From: Casuarina equisetifolia
Taxonomy: Eukaryota > Streptophyta > Magnoliopsida > Fagales > Casuarinaceae
NCBI GenBank assembly: GCA_028551475.1
Contig: CM052356.1
Coordinates: forward strand, 5,590,001 to 5,654,000
DNA length: 64,000 nucleotides
Reading direction: 5' to 3'
Shown here piece by piece: positions 48,235 to 62,032 of this stretch (its first letter is position 1; every line of letters begins with the position of its first letter). Both the position numbers and the translations under genes were made by a program. The notes beneath the pieces were generated by a model, which saw only the letters and a list, made by a program, of their open reading frames with translations, was not told the origin of the DNA and made no database searches.

Positions 48235-50425
48235 TCATGCTGAGACGGGAGAGAGCAAAGGTTGATTTGAAAAGAAAGCCTTCAAGTTGGCCATGATCAC
48301 GTCATGCACAGCCTCAAATGATTCTGGAGTCATTATTGCACAATGTGGAGACAAGACAACATTATCCATGGCAAATAGCTCTTTTGGCACATTGGGCTCC
48401 TTCTCAAAGACATCAAGACCTGCACCACCAATCTCCCCTTGAACCAAATGCTGCACCAGTTCCTTCTCATCAACAAGGGCGCCACGTCCAACATTAATAA
48501 CGATCCCTTCCCTTCCCAAAGCTGTCAAGACATCTCTGTTGATGATATGGCGAGTTTCCTCTCTCAAGGCACAACAAACGACAAGAACATCGCTATTAAA
48601 TGCTAAATCACGAACATCAGCATAGAAGGGGTAGGGTGCAGATGGCTTCTTGTTCAACGAGGTGTATGCAATTCTGCAGCCGAAGGCCACAAGCCTTTTT
48701 GCAACTTCAGAGCCAATACTTCCCAGCCCCACGATACCAACTCGCTTTCCTCCCAACTGTAATCACAACCAATTCATAGAACCAATTTCATTTTTCAAAT
48801 TCTAGTTGCGATGCAAGTGCAGTAGCATGGGAACATAAAGACTAGTGAGCCAGTAAGTAAAGACTATCCAATTCCACAATCTGAAAAGCCCAATGCTGAA
48901 CATCTCAAAACCTCTGACAAGCCATGTTTTATATTCTTCCATGAACTTCAAGGTCACCGTAAGACCACAGAATGCTGGACAGAAACCCGTAACATCACAG
49001 AGGAATTCAAACAAAAATTACACTTCAAAAAGCCTCAATTCAACATTACAGAACAGAACAAAAACTATACTACTACAGAACATAAATAAAGAAATAAGAA
49101 ATGGTGGAGGAACTGTCATATGAACTTTAACCAGATAAGATATGTTATAATACACACAGAAGCTTCTTTTATTCTCTGAGTCCTTATATACCAATGATTA
49201 TCATCATATAAACTCATTTCAAACTTCTTCCCACCATCTACTGACCAAGAAGTAAAATAAAAGCTTAAGTTCCTTCATCAACTTTGCTCCCCTAAAGTGC
49301 TTCCATTAAAGAAATTCAAAAAAATTCTTCATCCCTGTTTGCCTCATTTAAGCAAATTACGAATGAATTATCTAGATCAAAATGCAGCTCCAAACATGAA
49401 TCCCCAAAACAAATATGGCATACACCAAATACTGTCAGATTTTTAGTCTAACGCTAGTCTTCTGATATCGACCAATGTGCACTACATCCATGCCGTAAGA
49501 ATTTAAGCAAATTCTTCATCCTTAGCGTTTCATATTACTATATTTTCTCAGATTCATCATAACCCCAGTTCTAAAATGAGTTCCTTTCCCGACCTACCGA
49601 TTTATTAGTCATGCTCTTCCAAGGTAAATGATCAGATTTTAGCAAATCAATCGCCGTAAGTCCTATACCATAGCCTTTCTTTTCAAATCTTTACCAACTA
49701 ATCGTATTATCAAACCCCAAAACTGCAGAATCATGTTCTATCTCACCCAGGTTTAATCTGCATCTATATTATTTGTTATCTCAACTCTGCAGTCTACAAA
49801 AGAGATAAACAGAGGCTCAAAAAACCATATTGCAGTCAGTGACAAAAATTTTAACATTCCCCAATCTTTCCCATATCGAATTCTCTCACAAGAAATTCAT
49901 ACACAAAACCTGGAAATTCAAATCAACTACTACATGCTCAAATATTATCAACCCAAAGAACCAGCTAACCTTAAAGCCAAGTGGGTACTCCCCCTTTTGA
50001 GGCCATAACCCGGACCGAACGAACCGGTTCCCAGCCGACATTCTGCGCAGAACATCGAGCAACAGCGCGACGGCATAGTCGGCAACGTTTTCAGTGAACG
50101 CGTCGCCTGCGTTGGTGACCGCGATGCCACGCCGGCGGCACTCGGCGAGGTCGATGTGGTCAACGCCCGCGCTGGATCCCGCAACGAGCCGAAGGGCTGG
50201 TAGGAGATCGAGAAGGTCAGCGGTCACCGGGGTCGGACCTATGGTGATGACGGCCTGTATGGACGCGGCGTGGCGGGACAGGAAGGCCTGCGTTGTTTCA
50301 TCGCCGGTCGATGTGAGAAGGTCGAGGACGCGGAAGTGGACTTTCAAGCGCTCCGCAAATGAGAGACCGAACGCGGGAAGGCGGTGTACCAGGACGAGAG
50401 GCCGACGGTCAACTTCCTCCGTCAT
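48235..50425 (-). CDS. Hydroxypyruvate/hydroxyphenylpyruvate reductase, copy B
   Basis: Two minus-strand exons, 49970-50425 and 48235-48756, with a 1,213-bp intron; 325 residues, the same layout as copy A. By eye 20 of the 173 residues encoded by exon 2 differ from copy A. The Rossmann glycines and the triad R243, E272 and H290 are kept, so the enzyme should be active. It has lost the Arg of the YYSRN motif: the turn after beta-2 reads YTSLN, with Leu (48,655-48,657). In NADPH-dependent HPRs that Arg binds the 2'-phosphate, so cofactor preference may have changed. Intron and flanks also align with copy A. No stop or frameshift seen. Confidence 0.92.
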
Positions 50426-53400
50426 TCTTGTCAGGAGGACATCCTTTCCTCACTTTCTCATCCAAGTGCTTTTCATAAGAACAGTCTTCCTTTTCAAGCG
50501 AAGACTTTGGACCCCTTTGTGCCCCGCTTTCCACTCTTGTTCCTTACGTTCGAGCGATCAAGAGCTGTCGTTTACCTTTTATAGTACTGAAACAGTTTTA
50601 TCTATGATGTGTTTCTCTCTACCTTCCTTTTACCATTTCTGTAGATTGAGATTTCAGAATCTTGGTTATATGTGCATTGGCTTCTGAAATCAGTTCCAGG
50701 ACTTTGAACCTGAAAAGCTGACCCAATAAGCAGAGAAGTCCTTTGGGTGATCAGATTCTCCGTGTATCTTATCCTGGAAACACACAACAAAATCCAAGGG
50801 ACTCTCACCTGTTCTATTCTAGGAGTTAGATGTACAAGGAGGCGTTTTAGGTGGTACTTTGAAGCTCAATTTTAGAAATCAGAAGTCTATTTCTTTTTTT
50901 TGTTAATGTTTAACTTTTTAGGGGTTTGTTGACCTCCAAAATCAGAAACTGCAGCACTGCTCCATGAAAAAGAGTTTATAAAGACCATGCAAAAACACTA
51001 TAATCATAACTCATCACTAATCATCATTACTTGTTAGATTGGCCAAACAAACAAAAGGGTAGAAGTGCATGGTCGAAGCCGATGCTAGTCATATCTACAT
51101 TTGGACTACCTTCAAGCTCAAGCTAAGACAACTTCGTAACATTGTCTTTTAGATTCCTTCGAAACATCTCCTAGCTGCCCAATCCCTTTCCCGTCGCCTC
51201 AACAGGTGTGGCTTTGGTTCTGATCATTTTCACTACCAAAGTTCTGTACAAAAGCGGAAACAAATTTCAAGTCTAAAGATAGACATTTCTTTGAATACCT
51301 TATTAATTTCAAACAGAATTACAATGTATGTGTATGTATAGAGAAATAAACAAAACAAAAAAAATATTGTGAATGTAACAAAGACTTTCACGATACAATT
51401 TCAAAGATTGATCAAAAAATGTGTGCATATATCAACACAATTGACTACCTCGTGGAAATAATTAGTGAACCTTAAATTTTAACCTACAGATCAGACTCCA
51501 AGTGTTGACTCCAACAACTAGCTGATGGTGTTTTAGCTCAAGAGTCTAGAAGCTAACTCTAATATCGTCCAAAGAAAGAGAGTTTGTACACATGAGTAGC
51601 TTAGCAGGTTAAGGAAATTGTGTATATTTCGAGCTGTAAATTTATCAAAGCTTACCTAAAAAAGAAATGAAGCATTATGCAGAAAAACATCAAGCATGCC
51701 ATGAAGATATCGGTTATCTAGCTCATTCAGGGGAAATCCAAAAAGGAACCACTTTTTCCATTGAGGTCAAGAGTGAACTCTTTGTCTCTATTCTGGTCTT
51801 CCACCTAGAATAGGTTGTTGATTACGTCATAGGACTCACATGAAGATGTAATTAGCATATATGCTCTCTAGGGTGTCTTTACCTCGTTGATGTAGGTGTT
51901 TCTTATTTTGTTGGGTGTTGATTTACTTTGTGGGGTTCTTAAGGCTGTTTTCACTTGCTCTGTTCCCTTGTATTTTAAGCAAGAGTTGATCATGCCTCGA
52001 GAAAAACTAGTTATGCCGCAAAGACATCAGTTATAAGGGTTTAATTACTGCTTCTTATGGAAATTATTGCCATAAAAGAAAGAAACTAAGCAACTCTAAG
52101 ATTTGGTAAGAATCGAAAACAACAACAGGAGAAATATTTAACTCAAACACAGTGACTTTTACATTTCTTGATCCTGGTCTCGACAAGGCCAATATGCAGT
52201 GGCTGAAGGCCAATATGCAGTGGCTGGAGACCAATTTTGAATATCAAATCAAGCAAAAAACATAATCATCCAAAGAAAAGAAGGAATGGACACCTAACAA
52301 GAACAACCTTCTCCTTTTGCGCTTAAGAGATGACGAGGGTTCTGCCCTCATGGAGTTCGATGAAGGACCAAGTTTTCCCATGAAGTTGAATGCAAGTTGT
52401 CCTATATGAGCTTGTCACTTATATGCTCTCTGTATGAGCTTTGTCAAATAAGATAATTTATTATTGAATTCGAAACACTAGTCACTTAGTATTTAAATAT
52501 ATTGTTACAATATATACTGCCTACGCATGTGTTTCATATCTAAATCAATATATAAAGTGGTCAAGTTTAGCTACACAGTGTTGTCAATATCATACCACTC
52601 AAGAACTGTAAATTACATTAGTATTTTAATCACGCTATAAGATTTCCATTATGGTATCTATGGTTGATCTTATATATGCTTTTATGATTCAACTACAAGA
52701 GGTGGCTCAAGACCAATTCAGTATAGTATGCATGAGAACTAAGTTTAAGTGATGCATGATCCCGGAAGCTACAGCCAATTTCTGAATTGATGTAGTTCTT
52801 ATTCTTTTGAGAAAGAAAAAAGGATTTTTTTTTCTTTTTTAAGAAAAGCATATAATAGATGAGTTCATTACAAAATAACCAATTCTAAGGAGCAACCGAA
52901 GTAGCATCAATATGAAAAGTCACTTGAAACATAAGAAAGTTATACATCATTGATTGGATTGAGTACCTTTGCAGTTTTTAAGGTGTTTTGTTATTTCTTG
53001 AATATATTCTAAAATTAATTCAAAAGTTGTTTATTCTTATCACTGTAATAGCGCAAAACATTCAATCTAAATATTCATCAAGATTTAAGATATGGTGTAT
53101 GACTGGATATGGAAAACTTAAAGTAAATTATGATTTATCATTGTCTAAATTTTTCTTGTCATAGACAAGGAAATTAGAACACCCAAAAATGCGTGATAGT
53201 TGATGTTAAATAGCAGTATTCTCTTTTCCTTTTTTTTTTCCCCTTTAGGATTTGGCAAACCATATAAGAATTCATTATGATTCCAAACATTAGATCATAA
53301 CATAAGAAAAAAAATCATTATGTAAGTGAATTATATAAATTATACATATGTATGTATATACATGCATGTTAATCCAATCAAGTGTTCAAACATATATATC

Positions 53401-53640
53401 TCTTTTATGTTCATGGTTAAACCGGAACGGAACATGGTGAATATCAGAGTAGGTTGTGCCACTGCTAGATATTTCAGTGTAATCAGATCCATCTCCCATC
53501 ATATCAAACTAACAACAGATCGAAACTTCATTGCCACATGTGATAATGGTGCTAAAGGGCTCTCTTGAACCATACGCAGACTTCTCCTGCATAACACAAT
53601 TTCTACTAAGCTAGGAACAAAGGATCATTTGCTGCATAAA
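50426..53640. repeat. HPR-B upstream region and duplicated spacer, unit B copy
   Basis: 50,426-51,200 aligns with the HPR-A upstream region, and 51,215-53,640 with the unit A and C spacers. The LINE empty site is at 51,201 (AACAGGTGTGGCTTT). Unit B lacks a part corresponding to about 38,210-39,085 of unit A. No gene supported. Confidence 0.75.
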
Positions 53641-54030
53641 AACTTCATTTCCAAGAAATTGAATATTCTCCTTGACGAGTTCTGAAAAAGATGTCGACTG
53701 CATTATTAGCTCGTTGTTGGCCATTAAAGAAGTGATTAGCTATCGTCTAGTGAGGGTTGAACGTCAAGCATAATGTTTCAATGTTCATATTCGTGACAAG
53801 CTGAAGATGGACATGTGAATGCACGGGAAACGAAAACCTTAAAATAGATTGTGTGTGATTAATAGTTGACTGGAAGTTGATATATTAGATAGCTACTATT
53901 ACAAATGATAAGAATGAGGTGGAGAATATCCTATGTTAAGAATTGTCTTTAAAATAAAATATATATCTCATGTTCACAAATCAATTTATAAGAAGAAATA
54001 AGATACATTAATAACTGCGTACATGTATCA
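53641..54030. repeat. Unit B right arm with bHLH gene deleted
   Basis: Up to about 53,640 the sequence matches the region just downstream of bHLH-C (about 60,880). From about 53,690 it matches about 63,680-64,000, beyond the bHLH-C upstream region (shared GATTAGCTA, GTGAGGGTTG, GCACGGGAAAC). The ~2.7 kb between, holding the whole bHLH gene in unit C, is absent. Confidence 0.78.
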
Positions 54031-55720
54031 TGTAATTATGTGCTAAGATTTGTCACAAGTTGAGATTTGTTAGGTCAAATTAAATTATTTGTTGAAATAT
54101 TATTCTGGAATAGTATTTTGATGACACAGATGTGTAAATATATAAAAATATTTTGAGATAAAAATATAGAAATGAAAAAAAAAACAAAAACAAAAACAAA
54201 GTGTAGGAACATGTTTAAGAATAAATAGAAATGTCCATTCCTGAGTTTGTTGGTATCTAACTACACGTTTTTATTTATTTGCAACATGTGGTCTTAAGAG
54301 TTGACGTGACCTTTCAGGAGAAAGAGGTTGAAAGCCATCGAAAACGTGGAAGAGATTAGAATGGGAAACGTGGAAGCTTGAAAGCCACGGAAAAATGAAG
54401 AGAAGTCAAAAAGAGATTGCACAAGCCTCCAAGATTTTTGTCCAGTAGTAAAAACTGGACAAAAAGAATTGAAAGATAAAAAGAAGAGAGAGAACGTGAA
54501 TAGAAAAAGCAACACGTTGCAACGCCACAAACTTCTCAATCATCTCTAAAGAGCTCAACGGCGGCGTTTCTTCTAAAGCTCAAAAACAAACAAAGTTGAG
54601 ACGACGTCGTCCTTTTTAGCGACAAGTTTTTCTCCAAAACAGAAAACAGGACAGCTTCACAAAGCTTGTTTCAGACTTCCATCTAGCCCTTTCGGAGAAA
54701 GGACTGAAGCTAGGACAGAGCACGTCACGTCTATTTTTTTCTTCTCGTTGGATCTCAATTTTTTGAAATCTTCCCATTGGAAAGGATGACAGAGCAATAA
54801 TAGATTGTCTATAAAGCTGTTCTTACCTATTTACTTCCACACCGAAGGAAATCCAACGAAAAACAATTTCAGCACTCAAGACTTTTGAACTCACAATATT
54901 ATTCATTCTTCAGTGACTTCATTGCTCTGTTAATTACTATGTTATTACACTTGATAGAAAATCATCTTACTCTTTAATATATATTGTTATTGATATGAAT
55001 TTTTACAAGTAAACAATACTAGAGTTTATACAAAATTTGAAACTTTTGTCCATATCATCTTATATTAATTTTCTATCACTAAATAAAAACTTTTGAATTG
55101 TACTTTGCATATTTGTTATAAACTTATTTTGAAATTTAAATTCTTAAGAGAAGAATTTGTAACTGGAATTAAGAAATTGATTATCCCTTATAATCAATTA
55201 TCTAGAATGACTCTAGTAGGCTTCTAAGGTAGGGTGAAATAGATGCTAAAGTAGTTTAGGCCAAATCAACTTCCAAAAACCTTTAACTTTATGTGATTGT
55301 ATTTTGTGTCTTATTTGATTGTTATTTAGGTTGATTTAGACCATAAAAAAACATATTGATTCACATAGTTTAAAAGAAAAAAGAAAAAGACTTTTGGAAA
55401 CCTTATTCACCCTTGTTAGGTTGTTTTGGTATCCAACATTATTGATGACTCAAAGAAGGAAAAGAAAAGATAACAATTTGACTTGGTCTAGGAGGTTAAA
55501 TCCCATATTGTAGATTGGTCATCAGTCATTTCATTGGACTATTTTGTGGTAAAAGTTGAAATGCATTGCTTTTGTTGAGTTTGACACTTTATTTTCCCTT
55601 TTCAATAGTGAAAGTGACATTCACCATGTCCAAAAGATTATTACGTGATTACACCGTGGATATAAGAAGGTTTAGAGTCATGGCTTAAACATCTTTCTTA
55701 TCAAAGCTAAATAGAGAAAT
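54031..55720. other. Non-homologous insert between units B and C
   Basis: Not seen in units A or C. The part from about 54,090 starts TGTTGAAATATT and contains promoter-like and GC-richer DNA, including a 12-bp palindrome GACGACGTCGTC at 54,600-54,611. This could be an LTR or transposon fragment, but I found no convincing right end or target duplication. Confidence 0.4.
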
Positions 55721-56390
55721 TGCTAAGATTGGTGGATTTTTTTATTTTTTATTTTTTAAGAAATGGTTTGGACACACAAACTTTGTCAAATTCATCAAAA
55801 GGCAAGTGCTAAAGTTTCTAGCAATTTTGTGGATCTATCTATTATTATGTGAAGTGCAAATTAGTGTACTTAGATACATTCTAAATATATTCTCAAAATA
55901 TTTTAGAGATTATTTTTCTCTATATTAGTAGGTGTTCTTATTAATATCTGGTTAGGATTTTTAATAGTATATGTTGGGATTCTCTTTGATGTTTGTTTGA
56001 TAAGAGAAGAGCATGAGAAAACTCGAAGGATAAAAAAGAGGGTTGCATCTCATGAGGGCAATAGCCAAAGAGCATTTTTTTTTGTGTAGCAACTACTAAT
56101 CAAGAGAGACTTTAGTATGAAAATATTGAGGATGCAACCTAATAAGGGAGCTATTGTGAGTACTAAGAATAATTGTATAAGAGCAATGAGTAAATCTTGT
56201 AATCAACACCTTTATATTCTCTTAAAAAAATTAATAACTGGAGAAGATGCTAGTTGCTATGCTAATAACTATGAAGTAGGATGGATTTATTTGAATGACT
56301 TTAAATATTTTGTATAATGTGTGTTATATGCTTGATCTGTTCATTTATGATTGTATAATGCAACACTTTCATCCAATAACTAGTATTTGG
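55721..56390 (+). repeat. Degenerate LTR related to the element at 41,260
   Basis: It starts TGCTAAGATTGGTGG, like the 3' LTR start at 43,453, after a purine-rich run. It shares short blocks such as AATATCTGGTTAGGATT and AGAGAGACTTTAG-like DNA, and ends near CCAATAACTAGTATTTGG. Divergence is high and the boundary is approximate. Confidence 0.4.
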
Positions 56391-56990
56391 AATCTGACTC
56401 ATCACATTCTTAAATGAGGATGGAAAAGATATTCTTCATCAGGTACTTTTCTTGTTGTTTTTTGATAGCTACATATGAGATACAATTTTATCTATTATTA
56501 GATTATCTAGTATCTTTTGATTATGTATTTGATGAAAGTATAAGGATCCAAATAAAGGCTAACATCTTAGGAGGCTACTATGCTCTTAAACGAGGACTTG
56601 ATGAGAAGGTTCTTTTTATCTAGTGCTTTTAATATGTTGTTAGTTGACCCCCCCCAAAAAAAAGATAAATTAGTGTGATACTAGGAACAATAAGTAGAAG
56701 AAAGAAAATATCAAGTGATGAACTCACATTATTAAGATTATAGGATAAAAGATACTTTGGGAATTATTGTTGGGGTCAAGAGTAGAATCATTCCTTAGTG
56801 AATGTTTAATCTTTTTGAAAAGTAACAATGCATATATAGAGGAACTAGAGATAATTTTCTCTGTTTTGGAATTCATATATTTGGACATGTTTGTTGACAT
56901 TAGTACAAATTATATTGTTATTCAAGATTAGTGAGACGCCAAGGGATTTAGGGTGTTAGTGGTTATTGAATATCCTAGAAACAACTTTCT
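56391..56990. other. AT-rich DNA left of unit C
   Basis: No gene seen. Alignment with units A and B begins at about 56,990-57,030, so the left edge of unit C lies here and no HPR copy precedes it. Confidence 0.5.
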
Positions 56991-59900
56991 AATGTATTGA
57001 ATATCATTTTCTTTTTGTGTAAATGACTACCAAAATTAGAAATTGTTGCATTACTCCAATGAGAAATATTTATTCACGCAAAAACATATTATGATCATAA
57101 ATCATCACCAACCACTTTCACTTGTTAGACTAGAGCAAAAGGTAAGAAGTACATAGTCTAAGTTAATGGTAATCATGTATACATTTGAAGCAAACCCCTT
57201 TCACCCTCGAGCTTAGAAAACCAAAACAAATCAAGAGCATTGTCTTCTGGATTCTACCAAGGGCACATTTCTTGACAAGCCAATCTTTTTCCCATCACCT
57301 CAACAAGGGTGGCTTTGCTTTTGTCTTCTTTTGCTCCCTTAATCAAACCCTTCTTGTGTAAAGGACGTGATGCCTGCTAAGAGTATTTCAGTAAGTGTAC
57401 TTGGTCAATGAATAAAATTGAAAACATGTTTCAATTATAAAGACGAACATTTTTATATAATACTCTATAAGTGTCAAACAAGAATCATTTAGAGATAACC
57501 AAATCACCTTCAAGTTATGTTTCCTCCGCAATACAATCTTCTAACATACTTAGAAAAATAAACTCAGATCTTGATTATCTAACTAAACAAATTGTCACAA
57601 GATAAGGGCTTGATGAAGTAGGCAAAGAAAGAAGTATAAGAAAAGAGAAATGAATTTGAGGAATTTCCTTTGTATTGCCTTGCAAATATATGAAACAAAG
57701 ACACTAGAAATACACTCAAATGACTAATCGATCCCCAAAATATTCGCACATACAACTCAAATGACTTCCCTATGGCAATAATTAGAGTACTTCAAATTTT
57801 AACCTGCAGATCATACTCTAAAGTCCAACAACCAGCTAATGGTATTCCAACTCAAGAGCTTAAATGCTAACTCTAATATCATCCAAATACAATAATTGGC
57901 TCGCGCAGATGAGTCATGTGGTTAAACAAATCGTGCATATTTCAAGCTGTAAATTTATCTAAGGCCACATAAAAAGAAATACTGCATCGTGAAGAAAAAC
58001 TTTATACCTGCCATGAAGATAACGGTCGTAGGGGTCATTCGGGGGGAATCTATAAAGGATATACTTTTTCCACTGGGGTCTAAAGTGAACTCTTTGTCTC
58101 GACTACGGTCTTCCTCCTTCAATGGGCTGTTGATTATGCCATAGGATTCATGTGAACATGCAATTAGTAGATATGCTCCCTAGTGTGTTGCTACCTCGTT
58201 GCTATAGCTGTTTCTTTTCTGGTTGGATGTTGATTTACTTTGTTTGGTTCTTAAGGCTGTTTTTACTTGGCCTCTTGCCTTGTATTTTTTTTCGTTCAAT
58301 TTCTTATGATTCAGCAAACAAGAATCAACCATATCTTGAGAAAACTAGATAAACCGCGGAGATATCAGTTAAAGAGATTCATCTATTGCTTCTTATCGCA
58401 GTCATTGCCATAGAAAGAGAGAAAACAGGCAACTAACATTTTGAAAGAATCGAAAGCATCAACAGGAGAAACATTTAACTCAAACATAGAGACTGTTACA
58501 TTTCACAATCCAGGTCTTGACAAGGCAAATATACTGTGGCTGGAGATCAATTTCAAATATTCAATCAAGCAAACAACATAATCATTGGAAAAAAAAAAGG
58601 AAAAAAAAAAAGAAGAAATGACCAACACCTAACGGGAACAACCTTCTCCTTTTGCACCAAGGGAATGACGAGTGTTTCTCTTGTCTTCCCTCATGGAGTT
58701 TTATGAAGGGCCAAGTTTTCCTGTGAAGTAGACTGCAAGGCATCCTATAGGGTTGAAAATCGCCTGAAGCGGTAAAAGGTTTAATAGCATAAGGAAGGAG
58801 CTAAGGAGGATCCCTGGTACTGTCAATAGGAAACCAAATCCAACCCTCACTAGAATGTGCTTTTTCATCAAGGTAAATGTTAAAGGGGTGTCTTTTGAGA
58901 CCGGAACTCGGGTGATTTAATGCAATAACTTGTATAAGTTGTGTGCTTCTGGTTAGAGATGTGGTTTGGAATTATGTTTAAAAGTGGCAAAGTCAATTAC
59001 GAAAAGGTAATGTTATTTAATAGGATTCATAAATTTCAAACTTCCAGGCTATAGTTCTAACCATAACAGTATATACAAATTCGTAAATGGTATATATTAG
59101 TTGTTTGGTCCTTGGGAGAAGATTAAGTGATTCTACAATTTAAGTCTAACTCACCCGAAATATTCCTATTGACTAAGAACTTAGCTTTCACTTCTCTCCT
59201 TCACTCTTGTGCTTACCCATTTTGAATGTTGAGCAAAGGGAAAGACAAATAAAAATAGTTTCTTCTGGAGGAATTTACCTCCAAATAATTTCTCTGGGGA
59301 AAACTAAACTCCAGATACTTAAAGCATCAACATAATTTTTTTCTTTGCTTCGGATTAGATCACTTCTCTCTATTTATAGAGGTATACATAACAATTTAGC
59401 AAAAGATAAGCCAACCACTCATAGAGTCCTACTCAACAAGAGAAACTAAGTTAACAAATTTCCAAAGAGTAGGTCTCACTAACTATCGTGTGGTTTACAT
59501 GGACTTCCAGTTATTCATAAAGGTGACATCTGCTCTTTATACGGGCTTTAGTAGAATAACATAAATAACATTTAAATTCGTAAGAACCAAACAGAGGAAC
59601 AGTAAAAAATGATAGTGAGGTTGATGGTGATATCTATGTTGTAGTTGTGCTGGAAGTAGAGCTAGCTTCTACTTTGATGACAAAAGTTGACATTATATTT
59701 AGACAAAAGAAAAAAAAAAGTAATGATCACTGTCAGCTTCAATCCATCTATGGAGGCACAGTTTGTTGTTTAAATGCGCCGGACTTTTGCCTTGTGATTA
59801 TAGGGCTAGTAGTCCAACCGTTGTTCACAATGGGGTTAGTGACCAGGACATAGCAGTGTTCTAAAGATTATACTACAAAAAAAGTACAGGAAAATCATAG

Positions 59901-61078
59901 GCTTTTGGAATGATGTTAAGAGATTTTCATACTGGTATGTATGGTCAATCTTATATACATTTTCATGATTCAACTAGAAGATGTGGCTCAAGAAAAAAAT
60001 TAGTAGACCAATACACAATAGAAGTAAGTTTAAGTGATGCATGATCTTGGACACTACATTGTATTTATGAGTTGACATAGTTCTTCTTTTGAGAAAGAAA
60101 AGGGTTGGTTTTTGTTAAAATATTTGAAAGATGAATTCATTACAAAATGACTAATGGCAAAGAACAAACCAAAGTAGCAGAAACATGTAAATCACTTAAA
60201 ACATAAGATAATTATATGTCGTTAATTGGATTGAGAACCTATGTGGTGTTTAAGGTATTCTATTATTATTCTTGACTATTCTAAAATTAATTCAAAAGAG
60301 GTTTATCTTTGTCATGATAAAAATCCAAAATATTCCAGCATAAAATTAGTCAGCATTTAAGATATTGTTTTTGATTGGATATTGTAAAATTTACAAATGC
60401 ATCTAATCTTCTAACTTTTTCTATCATAGTATCAAGGAAATTTGAACACCCTAAAATGTGTGATAATAGATGTTAAAAGTAGTATTCTTCTTCTTTCTTT
60501 CCTTTAGGATTTAGCAAACCATATATCAAGTCATCATGATCATGACATAGTAGAAAAAACATTAACTGAGTCATGAAAATTATATGCACATACACGTGCT
60601 TGTTAATCCAACCAAGTGTTCAAGCATTATATATCTCTTCTATGTATACGGTCAAATAGGAATGGGACATGGTAAGTATTTGAGCGAGTTGGATAGGACG
60701 GTGTCATTACACGATAGCTCGGTGAAATCAGTTCCATGTCCTACCATGTCAAACAAGCAACAGACCCAAAATTTATTACCAGATATGATAATAGAGCAGA
60801 AGGTTTCTCCTGAACTGCTCAGGCTTCTCATGCATAACGCAGGTACAAAGGATCATCCATTGTATAGGGTAGCTCATGAATATTACGGAAACTAACCAAG
60901 AACCTCAACATAATAACTTCATCCACAAGAAAGTTGACCGGTCTCTTTAGCTAATTCTGAAACGAGACCAGTTATTTCATGCAACCTTTAGCGTCATAGG
61001 ATGAGAGAACTGCAGGTGTGGAAGCATCCAGATGTCACAAAGGTAGCTGAAAGAGGAAATAGATGAATACCTCGGAAT
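56991..61078. repeat. Duplicated spacer, unit C copy
   Basis: Aligns with 31,040-31,310 plus 37,292-41,259 (unit A) and 50,900-53,640 (unit B). The LINE empty site is at about 57,302 (AACAAGGGTGGCTTT) and the LTR-element empty site at about 60,862. The right end contains the bHLH-C 3' region. Open frames are short and not conserved. Confidence 0.78.
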
Positions 61079-62032
61079 TTACTCTGCAGAGCTGATTATC
61101 AAGCCTTTTAACTTCTTCTGCAACTCGCAAAGATCGATGTTTTGGCCATCACTGAGCTGTGGAGATCGACGAATTAGAGGGAGTTTTGGTGTTATCGCTA
61201 ATGATAACAAAGGAGGAAACAAAATGAGTAGATTTTATTAGAAATCTTCTTGGAGTTGGTATTCAAAGATTAAGGGCGATACCTCAGTTTTAATGGTGTG
61301 AATCAACCTTTCATTAACTCTAGTTGAAATGAAACCGACGAGAAGAAGCCCTTCCTCCATTAGAGCTTTAAGCACTTCTGATAAAGGAAGTCCTCTTGCG
61401 TTGATGAGAACCTCAACTCCTGCACCAGGAGGTCTAATCTCCACGGAGTCCCACACAGAACTCAGAGAATGTTCTGCTGCATTTGTGGGAAAGCTGGACA
61501 ATCTCTTCAGTTCATCTCTCTTATTATTTAGATCTTGGATCTTGTTGTGAAGATGTTTTATGTAATTCACTGCCTCATTTACTTGATCAGACGTAGACCG
61601 TTTCCCCTGGAACCATTATAACATCAGAATGCTAAGAGAAATACAAAACCTAGATTCTGTAACAAGTTATTGATTTTATAGATCATTCATGAAGATGCAG
61701 GAAAAGAAGCTAACCTTGAGAAATTCAACTGGTACATGTGAACGCAGATTTGCGTAAAGGCCAGCCACTTCTTTCCTTCTTTGTCGTTCAAAATCTCTGT
61801 GTGTGATCGTCCTCTTGTTCTTGCTGTTGCCATCCGGGATCGTCTCAGTTTCATCGCAACTGATGGTGGATTTACACTGCGAGCCATAGTGGGTGAGATC
61901 GCAGCCATCTTGAGGAGTGGTCTCAGGCAGCTGATGTGGTTCATTTGCATCTTGGTAACCAGGAAATGAAGAGATTTGGAGCAGCTCATCTGCCAGATCA
62001 TATTCAAATATCGGTTTCGGAAGAAAATCCAT
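61079..62032 (-). CDS. bHLH transcription factor, copy C (intact)
   Basis: Three minus-strand exons, 61715-62032, 61283-61606 and 61079-61156, all in frame; 239 residues. The N-terminus is acidic (FEYDLADELLQ). The basic region THRDFERQRRKEV keeps the His-Glu-Arg residues for E-box binding. The helix-loop-helix runs from ALYANLRSHVP-like residues over the exon 1/2 junction (FLKGKRSTSDQV) to about residue 145. An ACT-like region (VEIRPPGAGVEVLINARGLP) follows, with exon 3 supplying the last 25 residues. Relatives are Arabidopsis group Ib bHLHs (bHLH36/118/120/126), whose targets are poorly known. It is the better preserved of the two bHLH copies and the reference for the altered N-terminus of copy A. 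It acts in the nucleus as a dimer. Confidence 0.9.
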
